From an uncultured Bacteroidota bacterium (GTDB lineage: Bacteria > Bacteroidota > Bacteroidia > Chitinophagales > Chitinophagaceae): 7,338 nucleotides of DNA. Positions 1-6,487 of the stretch are shown here, piece by piece. Numbering within the stretch: position 1 is the stretch's first letter; each line of letters begins with the position of its first letter. The DNA is taken from positions 1 to 7,338 of the forward strand of contig CAINEG010000011.1 of assembly GCA_903847655.1 (NCBI GenBank). The letters run 5' to 3'. A program made the translations under genes and the position numbers. The notes below the pieces were generated by a model that saw only the letters and a list, made by a program, of their open reading frames with translations, was not told the DNA's origin and ran no database searches.

Positions 1-1
1 A

Positions 2-634
2 GACCGCATCTCTTTTTTTACAGATGGTGTATTTGCCATCGCCATTACTTTACTCGTGATTGAATTTAAAGTACCGGTCCTGGAACACGCTACAGATGCG
101 GCTTTATGGCATTCCCTTAAAGAAATGGCCTGGAAATTATTAGGCTTTGTGATTAGCTTTTGCATTGTAGGTTATTATTGGTCGGTGCACCACCGCATTT
201 TTGGCTATGTAGAAAAATATACTAGCCGATTGCTTTGGTTAAATTTATCTTTTTTGTTTTCAGTGGTACTGCTACCTTTTACTTCAGGCTTGTTGGGAGA
301 ATACGCATCAGAATCAGAATTGCATTTGCCTTATGCAGTCTATGTAATCAATATTTGTTTAACTGCTTTTATGAATGCCATTTTATGGTTTTATTTAAGC
401 AATCATAATTTGGATTTGTTAACCCATAAGATATCTAAGGATAGAATATTATTAGGCTTTTATTTCACCATGGTGGTGCCAGTGATATTTTTAATTTCCT
501 TAGGCTTGGTCTTTGTTAATCCCACCATTGGACGCTTGGTGCCCTTATTTATACCGCTTGTTTTAAAATATGGATTGAATGGATTAAGCGCTAGGGCCAA
601 TGTTACCGAAGAACTTCCAAAAGAAACGCATTAA
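2..634 (+). CDS. TMEM175-family (DUF1211) integral membrane protein, 5'-truncated by window edge
   Basis: Probable TMEM175-like membrane protein; characterised members are potassium-permeable channels, so cation conductance across the inner membrane is the family-based guess. The frame is open from base 2 to the TAA at 632-634, giving 210 visible residues. The first visible residues read DRISFFTDGVFAIAITLLV, which matches the family's TM1 signature (RxxxFSD followed by GVFAIAITLL), with Thr in place of Ser. Because this signature lies upstream of the GTG at 56, that GTG is internal; the true start is probably some 10-15 codons left of the window. About six hydrophobic segments can be seen, near visible residues 5-24, 46-65, 78-100, 109-134, 149-172 and 176-190. 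The second carries the typical YYWSVHHRIF stretch, with W and paired His. It ends in a short polar tail. The next gene follows after 34 bp on the same strand, so read-through transcription is possible. The family call is secure; ion selectivity cannot be judged. Confidence 0.85.
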   Translation, partial: DRISFFTDGVFAIAITLLVIEFKVPVLEHATDAALWHSLKEMAWKLLGFVISFCIVGYYWSVHHRIFGYVEKYTSRLLWLNLSFLFSVVLLPFTSGLLGEYASESELHLPYAVYVINICLTAFMNAILWFYLSNHNLDLLTHKISKDRILLGFYFTMVVPVIFLISLGLVFVNPTIGRLVPLFIPLVLKYGLNGLSARANVTEELPKETH

Positions 635-668
635 AATAATATTATAAAATTTTGACAAAAAATTTGCT

Positions 669-2564
669 ATGAAAAAATATTTATTGGTCCTAGGAATTTT
701 CATTGCCGGAATGCACCAGGTGAATGCACAGTATTATGATAATTTGAATTTCAATATTAATGATTCTATAAAATTAGTTGCATCTACCAAATCTGCTGCA
801 AAAAAAATTGATATTTTAATGAATATTGGATACAGGTATGAGTGGTCTAAGGGAGATTCTGCAATAATATATTTTAAACAAGCAGAAGAAATTGCACAAG
901 AAAGTAAAGACGACCTTAGTTTGTTATTAGCCTATTATAACATATCTGAAACATACAGCCAAACCATAGGGAACTATCCACTTGCTTTACATTATGCTAC
1001 TGAAGGTCTTAAATTAGGCAATAGGGCTAATTTTAGTGAAAGTCAAATGAGAGGCATTTATTTTGTATTGTCTTTAAGTTATTCATATTTAAATAATAAG
1101 GATTTAGGTTTGATGTATTTAATTAAATCATTTCCTTACAACAATAGAGTAAAAAGAACAAATGACAATTATAATGCAAGTGTGAATTCGACAATTGTAG
1201 GAACAACTTCAAAAGTGTATTATATTTTAGAAATGTATGACACGGCTTATTTTTATAATTCTTTTATTATAAATTTTTACAATCAAAAACCTTATGAACA
1301 AAGATGGAGTGGAGGTTATGTAGTTCAAGGTGATATATACCGTGCACAAAAAAAATATGATTCTGCCATCATCAATTACAAATTATCTATCCCACTTGCA
1401 TTTATAAGTTCTTTGTATAAGGACTACTTAGAAGCAGCTTCTGGATTAACCAGTGCCTATGCTGCATTACATCAAGTGGATTCAGCCATCTATTATGGAA
1501 CTCAAGTGGTCACCTATTCTTCAAAATTTACATTTACGGAAGGTTTGTTAAATGCTTATAAGGTATTGTACCAAATGTATAAAATTAAAAACAATCAGGA
1601 TAGCGCCTTTAAATATTTAGAAAAATCTCAAGAATTAGGTGAGCAGTTGTATAATTCATTAAAAATTAATGAAGCACAAAATATTGCATTAGGTGAACAA
1701 ACTAAGGCAATAGAATTAGCTGAACAAAAAGATGCCCAACAAAAAAAATTAATCATCACCGCAATTGGATTAATGCTTTTTGCTGTTGGAGTTTATTTAA
1801 ATGGCAAGAGTAAACAAAGAGAACGTTTGCGTCAAATAGAAGAAGACCGCAAGAACAATGAACTCGCAGCTGCTCGTGATTTACAACAAAGCATGCTGCC
1901 TAAAGAAAATCCTAAAAGAGCGGATTTAGACATTGCCACTTTTATAAGATCTTCTACAGAAGTGGGTGGCGACTATTATGATTTCTTCCCTCAACCAGAT
2001 GGGGTCATTTTTAGTGTATGTGGAGATGCCACAGGCCATGGGGTTACTTCAGGTATGATGGTATCCGTCACTAAGGCAGGTTTGAATGGGATTAGCCCAG
2101 TAAAACCTAATAAAATCTTACAAAGATTAAATGGCGTAGTAAAACGTATCGATTTGGGTACTTTAAGAATGAGCTTGAACATTGCAGAAATCACGAGTGA
2201 CGAAGTATTCTTAAGCTCTGCCGCCATGCCGCCTATTTATTTATACAAGGCTGCCACTAAACAGGTAGAAGAGTTCATGAACAATGGCTTACCATTAGGC
2301 GGACTAAGAGATGAGGATTTTGTTTTAGAAAACAGAAAATTTGAAGCGGGTGATGTACTAGTACAACTATCTGACGGCTTACCAGAAGCACCAAACTTAG
2401 CAGGCGAGATGTACGACTATGAAAGACTAAGTAGCTTAATCCAATCAAGCTGTCATTTATCTGCACAAGAAATTATCGATGTATTAATAAAATCGGTGGA
2501 TGAGTGGATGCAAGGAAAGCGAAATCCAGATGATATTACCTTGGTAGTGACAAAGAAAAAATAA
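669..2564 (+). CDS. TPR sensor with membrane anchor and SpoIIE/RsbU-type PP2C phosphatase (paralogue A)
   Basis: Predicted membrane-bound serine/threonine phosphatase of the SpoIIE/RsbU (PPM/PP2C) family. Residues 1-20 form a signal peptide with likely cleavage after VNA (next residue Q). Residues about 30-330 are helical TPR-like repeats, clearest around 63-82, 103-118, 218-233, 270-284 and 311-325, where DSAI-Y or DSAF-Y recurs. A single membrane helix lies at about 361-378, preceded by KK and followed by a basic stretch, which places the C-terminus in the cytoplasm. A charged helix (381-410) ends in ARDLQQSMLP, the usual lead-in to RsbU-type domains. The phosphatase domain keeps its metal-binding motifs: GGDYYD (433-438), GDATGHG (452-458), LSDG (567-570) and NPDDITLVV (619-627). 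Family members usually dephosphorylate a STAS-domain anti-anti-sigma factor; no such partner is encoded here. The ATG at 669 is chosen because it gives a complete signal peptide. The stop is 16 bp before the paralogue, so the two are probably co-transcribed. Architecture is certain; signal and substrate are unknown. Confidence 0.9.
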   Translation: MKKYLLVLGIFIAGMHQVNAQYYDNLNFNINDSIKLVASTKSAAKKIDILMNIGYRYEWSKGDSAIIYFKQAEEIAQESKDDLSLLLAYYNISETYSQTIGNYPLALHYATEGLKLGNRANFSESQMRGIYFVLSLSYSYLNNKDLGLMYLIKSFPYNNRVKRTNDNYNASVNSTIVGTTSKVYYILEMYDTAYFYNSFIINFYNQKPYEQRWSGGYVVQGDIYRAQKKYDSAIINYKLSIPLAFISSLYKDYLEAASGLTSAYAALHQVDSAIYYGTQVVTYSSKFTFTEGLLNAYKVLYQMYKIKNNQDSAFKYLEKSQELGEQLYNSLKINEAQNIALGEQTKAIELAEQKDAQQKKLIITAIGLMLFAVGVYLNGKSKQRERLRQIEEDRKNNELAAARDLQQSMLPKENPKRADLDIATFIRSSTEVGGDYYDFFPQPDGVIFSVCGDATGHGVTSGMMVSVTKAGLNGISPVKPNKILQRLNGVVKRIDLGTLRMSLNIAEITSDEVFLSSAAMPPIYLYKAATKQVEEFMNNGLPLGGLRDEDFVLENRKFEAGDVLVQLSDGLPEAPNLAGEMYDYERLSSLIQSSCHLSAQEIIDVLIKSVDEWMQGKRNPDDITLVVTKKK

Positions 2565-2580
2565 ATATAAAAGACGCACT

Positions 2581-4485
2581 ATGAAAAAATATGTATTGAT
2601 TTTATTGGTTTTTACTTTTCTCTCTAATCAAGGATTTTCACAAGAGAAAAAATACAATTTTAATTTAGATCCTTCTTCTGGGATGAGCCTTAAAGATAGC
2701 ATTGATATAATCAAACAATTGCCTGAATCAGATAACAAAGCTTATTTACTATATAGATTAAGTGGGTATTATTTTTTTAAAAATGCGGATAGCTCCATTT
2801 ATTATGGTAAAGAGTTAGAAAAATATACCACTAAAAATGATTTTAAAGAATTACAATATAATAATCATTTTGCAATGGGGCAATTGTATATGATGATGAA
2901 AAGCAATTTCTCGCTTTCATTGTATTATATGAATTTAGCAAAAAAAGAAACGGAAGAAATTAATGCATATAAAGGTGATATTAAAGATAATATTGAAGGC
3001 ATTACCATTCAATGCTATGCAGGCTTAGGGAGTTATTCTAAAGTAAAAGCAATTTTAGATGAACAAGCTAAAACAGCATTGGCAAATTCTTACAATTATG
3101 CTTATAAGTATACACCAGTGGGCATGCTGGGCCAAATGTATGCGCAAATAAAAGAATATGATTCCTCCATAAGTTTTTCTAAGAAAGCCATTGAATTAGA
3201 TCGAACTTTCCCAAAAGAAAAAAAATGGGGTTTCCCTTATTTTGTGATTTCAGATGCTTATGTAAATAAAAAAGAATTCCAAAAAGCATTAGATTATTTA
3301 TATGAAGGATTTCACGAGATTGTAGATAATAACTTTGATAAAGACATTGCCCAAACCTATAATGTTTTTGCTAATGCACATCTAGGATTAAGGCATATAG
3401 ATAGTGCTATATATTATGCTAATCTTTCTTTTAAATTAAGTAATAAAATTGCCTTTACAGAAGGCGTTTTATCTTCCAGTGAATTATTGGCAAAAATTTA
3501 CGACGAAAATCATCAAATTGACAGCGCTTTTAAATACTTAAAACTAAGCAACGCTATTAAAGATGAATTGTCCGATAAAACTAAAGTTAATGAAGCTGAA
3601 AACATTACTTTGAATGAAGAGCTTCGTCAAAAACAGAAAGAAGAAGAAGAGTCAAGAAGAAAAAAATTAATCATTGGCTTTAGTTTGTTTTTTATTATTG
3701 GCTTTACAAGTTACACTTTATACAATAGGCAAGCACGCAAAGAACGTGCGCGTAAAAGAGAAGAAGACCGCAAGAATAAAGAGCTGAAAGCGGCCAGGGA
3801 TTTGCAATTAAGCATGTTGCCCAAACAAGTACCTCAAAGATCTGATTTAGACATTGCTGCTTTTATTCGATCTTCTACTGAAGTAGGGGGCGATTATTAT
3901 GACTTTTTCCCGCAGGATGATGGCAGTATTTTTAGCGTATGTGGAGATGCGACTGGCCATGGGGTTACTTCTGGTATGATGGTATCCGTGACCAAGGCTG
4001 GATTGAATGGCATTGATGCTCAAGCGCCCAATAAAATATTGGAACGCTTAAATAAAGTGGTTAAAAAAATCGATTTAGGCACTTTAAGAATGAGCTTAAA
4101 TATTGCTCAAATCAATACCAGCAACATTTTGCTTAGCTCGGCTGCCATGCCTCCTATCTATTTGTATAAAGCCAAGAACAAATCAGTACTTGATTTTATG
4201 AATAATGGCCTTCCTTTAGGGGGCTTGAAACAAGAACAATTTATTCAAGAAGATATTCAATTTGAACAGGGAGATGTATTGGTACAATTGTCTGATGGGC
4301 TTCCAGAAGCACCTAATTTAGCTGGTGATATGTACGATTATGATAGATTAAAGCAGCTTATTCAGGACAATGGCCATAACACTGCCCAGGGTATGATTGA
4401 TGCTTTGATGGCTTCTGTGGATGAATGGTTGCAAGGCCAGCATAATCCTGATGATATTACCTTGGTGGTGATTAAGAAGAAATAG
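2581..4485 (+). CDS. TPR sensor with membrane anchor and SpoIIE/RsbU-type PP2C phosphatase (paralogue B)
   Basis: Second copy of the same architecture, 634 aa. Signal peptide 1-20 (cleavage after GFS, next residue Q). TPR-like repeats lie near 69-87, 109-126, 191-209, 231-249, 271-289 and 311-329. A Glu/Lys-rich, probably coiled stretch (340-362) runs into the membrane helix at about 363-381, and a very basic juxtamembrane segment (384-393) supports a cytoplasmic C-terminus. The phosphatase domain has GGDYYD (436-441), GDATGHG (455-461), LSDG (570-573) and NPDDITLVV (622-630), so it should be catalytically competent. Residues 394-634 align with 391-631 of paralogue A without a gap, at about 185 of 241 identical by hand count. 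The TPR halves share only scattered motifs such as DSAIYY and DSAFKYL and a conserved NEA-NI-L stretch before the membrane. Start at ATG 2581 gives a full signal peptide. No promoter is evident in the 16-bp gap, so it probably depends on the upstream gene's transcript. The target may be shared with paralogue A, which is inference. Confidence 0.9.
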   Translation: MKKYVLILLVFTFLSNQGFSQEKKYNFNLDPSSGMSLKDSIDIIKQLPESDNKAYLLYRLSGYYFFKNADSSIYYGKELEKYTTKNDFKELQYNNHFAMGQLYMMMKSNFSLSLYYMNLAKKETEEINAYKGDIKDNIEGITIQCYAGLGSYSKVKAILDEQAKTALANSYNYAYKYTPVGMLGQMYAQIKEYDSSISFSKKAIELDRTFPKEKKWGFPYFVISDAYVNKKEFQKALDYLYEGFHEIVDNNFDKDIAQTYNVFANAHLGLRHIDSAIYYANLSFKLSNKIAFTEGVLSSSELLAKIYDENHQIDSAFKYLKLSNAIKDELSDKTKVNEAENITLNEELRQKQKEEEESRRKKLIIGFSLFFIIGFTSYTLYNRQARKERARKREEDRKNKELKAARDLQLSMLPKQVPQRSDLDIAAFIRSSTEVGGDYYDFFPQDDGSIFSVCGDATGHGVTSGMMVSVTKAGLNGIDAQAPNKILERLNKVVKKIDLGTLRMSLNIAQINTSNILLSSAAMPPIYLYKAKNKSVLDFMNNGLPLGGLKQEQFIQEDIQFEQGDVLVQLSDGLPEAPNLAGDMYDYDRLKQLIQDNGHNTAQGMIDALMASVDEWLQGQHNPDDITLVVIKKK

Positions 4486-4509
4486 TGGAAAAAATATTTT
4501 ACTGATTTT

Positions 4510-4539
4510 TTTGTAAACTGCTATTTATTGATAAATTAG
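4510..4539 (+). promoter_or_regulatory. Candidate Bacteroidota-type promoter for the SET-domain gene
   Basis: The 76-bp gap before the SET-domain gene is AT-rich. It contains TTTG at 4510-4513 and, 18 bp later, TAAATTAG at 4532-4539. This resembles the Bacteroidota primary-sigma pattern of TTTG near -33 and TAnnTTTG near -7, with one mismatch in the -7 element. Transcription would begin around 4545, giving a short leader of about 16 bases to the ATG at 4562. In such AT-rich DNA a chance match is quite possible. Confidence 0.35.
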
Positions 4540-4561
4540 TAATCTAAACCTTTACTCATTT

Positions 4562-5074
4562 ATGTCTTTGCACCAAAATTCAAATGATTTTGTTACCATT
4601 AGCCTACATGAAAACTGTGAAGTAAAACAAAACAAAGTAAATAAGCAGTATGGTTTATTTGCCAATGCACCCTTTAAAGCAGGTGAAAATATTGTAGCTT
4701 TTGATGCCTCTAAAATTGTGGATACCCCTAATTACTTGACTGTACAATTAAGTGAAACCAAACACATTCATTTAACGCCTGAATATTTGCAATATGTAAA
4801 TCATTCTTGCGCGCCTAATGTTTTATTTAATACCAGCACCATGCAATTAGAATCTTTGAATGATATTGAAGCTGGAGAGGAGCTCTGCTTTTTTTATCCT
4901 GCTACCGAATGGCGTATGGCACAGCAGTTTGTTTGTAACTGCGGAAAACCAAACTGTGTTGGTTTAGTCCAAGGTGCTGCAGATACACCAACAGAAGTTT
5001 TAAATAAATACAAGCTTACTGATTTTATTAAATCCATGGCCGCTCAGTACAAAGCTTTCCTATTAATGCTTTAA
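4562..5074 (+). CDS. SET-domain protein, putative protein-lysine methyltransferase
   Basis: A 170-aa protein made almost entirely of a small SET domain, a family that transfers methyl groups from S-adenosylmethionine to protein lysines. Residues 30-41 (YGLFANAPFKAG) match the N-terminal GLFA-x(n)-G signature of SET folds. Residues 80-86 (NHSCAPN) are the classic SAM-binding/pseudoknot motif. GEELCFFY (105-112) supplies the usual GEEL and the catalytic-type Tyr (Y112). A compact post-SET motif follows, CNCGKPNC (125-132); its three Cys together with C83 would form the expected zinc site. No signal peptide or membrane segment is seen, so it should be cytoplasmic. It starts 76 bp after the phosphatase gene, with a candidate promoter in that gap, and ends just before a terminator, so it may be its own unit. 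The target protein cannot be inferred. SET proteins are less common in bacteria than in eukaryotes, so past transfer is possible, although base composition looks like the neighbours. The domain call is strong; the substrate is unknown. Confidence 0.85.
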   Translation: MSLHQNSNDFVTISLHENCEVKQNKVNKQYGLFANAPFKAGENIVAFDASKIVDTPNYLTVQLSETKHIHLTPEYLQYVNHSCAPNVLFNTSTMQLESLNDIEAGEELCFFYPATEWRMAQQFVCNCGKPNCVGLVQGAADTPTEVLNKYKLTDFIKSMAAQYKAFLLML

Positions 5075-5078
5075 ATAA

Positions 5079-5109
5079 AAAACCCCGAGCCATTTTAGCT
5101 CAGGGTTTT
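5079..5109. terminator. Hairpin terminator between convergent genes
   Basis: Two 12-base arms, 5079-5090 and 5098-5109, flank a 7-base loop. Read on the plus strand the stem has one C-A mismatch (5086/5102) and is followed by TTTTATCT. Read on the minus strand that position becomes a G-U pair, so the stem is unbroken and is followed by TTTTTTATTT. It therefore sits correctly for both genes, 4 bp after the SET-domain stop and 27 bp after the oxidoreductase stop, but looks stronger for the leftward transcript. Confidence 0.8.
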
Positions 5110-5136
5110 ATCTAGAGGGGTTGTAAAATTTTACTA

Positions 5137-6468
5137 CTAAAAGTATTTTGTCACACCAGGAATTGCAATAGGATAATACCCATCTGCATTAGGAAGTACA
5201 GGAGGTTCTGCGTTCCAATCATATACTTTTGGATGAATATCAATACCAGAGTTAATGGCTTTATCCCAGTCAATCACTTGCCCAGTATAAGTAGCCATTC
5301 TGCCCATAATAGAAGTCATAGTAGAGCTGGCTCCATTTTCAGCATCTGCATATTTATATTCTCCTTTCGCAATCGCTGCAAACAATTCATCATGCTCTGT
5401 TTGATAAGGATTGTTTTCCAACTTTGTATCGTACTGATAAATTAGCTTGCCACTATGGTCCTTAATATGGGCAGCACCACAAAATATTTTGCCCTTTGTG
5501 CCCACCAATAATTCATCTACCTTACTCATCGTACCTGGAATATGTCTACACTGACTATTTAAGATAGAACCATCGGCATATTCAAACTCCACAAAATGAT
5601 GATCAAAAATTTCGCCATTTTCTTTTCCTTTTCTTACCTGACGTCCACCAAAGCCTTGCGCTTTTACTGGATGCCCACCTTTGAACCAATTGATAACATC
5701 TAAATTATGGATATGTTGTTCGGTGATATGATCGCCACAAAGCCAATTGAAATAATACCAATTGCGCATTTGGTATTCCATTTCTGTTTGACTGTATTTT
5801 CTTGGTCTTACCCAAACACCATCATTATCCCACCAGGCTTGTGCGGAAGTAATGTCTCCAATCAAATCTTTTCTTTTAAATAGTTCACGGTAAGAATTTT
5901 GATAATGTCTTTGCAAACCTACCACTACGTTTAATTTTTTTTGCTTGGCAATGGCTGCAGTAGCAAGTACACTTTGAATCCCTGCAGGATCCGTAGCAAC
6001 TGGCTTCTCCATAAATACATGCTTGTTTTGCTTGATGGCTTCTGCAAAATGTATGGGCCTAAAACCTGGAGGTGTAGCAAGAATGACCACATCGGCAAGT
6101 GCAATGGCTTTTTGATACGCATCAAATCCAGTGAACCTTCTTTCTTCAGGCACATCTAATCTTTGTGCCAATGAACCAATACTGTTATTGATTTCTTCAG
6201 TTAAAGATTTATGGCAATTGTCCAAATTGTCTTTGAAGGCATCGGCCATGGCAACAATTTTTACATTTTGTTTGCTAGATAAGGCTTGCATGGCAGCGCC
6301 GGTGCCTCTACCTCCGCAACCCACCACTGCAATTTTAATGACATCGTCTGATCCTGAAAAGAAATTGGCTTTGGACAATAGTGGCGCCGCCAATAAGCCT
6401 CCAGTAAGTAAACTGCTACCTTTTACAAATTCTCTTCTTGAATTTTTTCCCGAAAATGCTGTGTTCAT
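5137..6468 (-). CDS. Tat-exported Gfo/Idh/MocA-family NAD(P)-dependent oxidoreductase
   Basis: A 443-aa oxidoreductase of the Gfo/Idh/MocA family, whose members usually act on sugars, inositols or related polyols using a bound NAD(P). Residues 10-16 (SRREFVK) are a near-perfect twin-arginine motif, followed by a hydrophobic stretch (17-31), so the folded cofactor-loaded enzyme is predicted to be exported to the periplasm. The Rossmann nucleotide-binding loop is GCGGRGTG at 50-57. The family's EKP motif is at 154-156, with the lysine expected at the active site. Further down, GDHITEQHIHNLD (245-257) carries the histidine-rich active-site helix, and GLQRHYQNSYRE (184-195) is typical of the exported subgroup. 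Length is usual for that subgroup. The ATG at 6468 gives the complete Tat signal. It begins 19 bp after the FGE-like gene and ends before a strong terminator, so it is probably the last gene of that unit. Some relatives are NAD-dependent glycosidases (GH109), so hydrolysis of a glycoside is an alternative. Substrate unknown. Confidence 0.88.
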   Translation of the reverse strand: MNTAFSGKNSRREFVKGSSLLTGGLLAAPLLSKANFFSGSDDVIKIAVVGCGGRGTGAAMQALSSKQNVKIVAMADAFKDNLDNCHKSLTEEINNSIGSLAQRLDVPEERRFTGFDAYQKAIALADVVILATPPGFRPIHFAEAIKQNKHVFMEKPVATDPAGIQSVLATAAIAKQKKLNVVVGLQRHYQNSYRELFKRKDLIGDITSAQAWWDNDGVWVRPRKYSQTEMEYQMRNWYYFNWLCGDHITEQHIHNLDVINWFKGGHPVKAQGFGGRQVRKGKENGEIFDHHFVEFEYADGSILNSQCRHIPGTMSKVDELLVGTKGKIFCGAAHIKDHSGKLIYQYDTKLENNPYQTEHDELFAAIAKGEYKYADAENGASSTMTSIMGRMATYTGQVIDWDKAINSGIDIHPKVYDWNAEPPVLPNADGYYPIAIPGVTKYF

Positions 6469-6487
6469 AATGGTAATATTTGGTTTA

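Larger units (their letters stand above)
669..4485 (+). repeat. Diverged tandem gene duplication (two TPR-SpoIIE phosphatase genes)
   Basis: The two genes are head-to-tail copies. The conserved units are 1839-2561 and 3760-4482 (linker helix plus phosphatase domain), which encode 241 residues each and align gaplessly at about 77% identity. Many codons that encode the same residue differ at the third base, for example through the GDATGHG region (2024-2044 versus 3943-3963). This indicates an old duplication kept under purifying selection, not a recent copy or assembly artefact. The 5' halves are much more divergent. Confidence 0.8.

Noticed and set aside
635..668. Promoter directly in front of the first phosphatase gene
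   Set aside because: AAATTTTG (647-654) and AAAATTTG (659-666) resemble a -7 element, but no TTTG lies at the right distance upstream and the second would place the start of transcription inside the gene.
1991..2466. Two minus-strand open frames within the first phosphatase gene
   Set aside because: Both are antisense to the conserved PP2C domain, which fully explains the sequence conservation; neither product has a recognisable motif.
2565..2580. Separate promoter or terminator between the two phosphatase genes
   Set aside because: The 16-bp gap is too short for either and holds no hairpin; co-transcription is simpler.
1839..4482. Recent gene conversion or assembly duplication between the two phosphatase domains
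   Set aside because: Although the proteins are very similar, synonymous third positions differ repeatedly even in the most conserved motifs, so the copies have been separate for a long time.
5233..6159. Further short open frames on either strand inside the oxidoreductase gene
   Set aside because: They overlap a complete 443-codon gene whose motifs are all in one frame; the short products look like out-of-frame translations.
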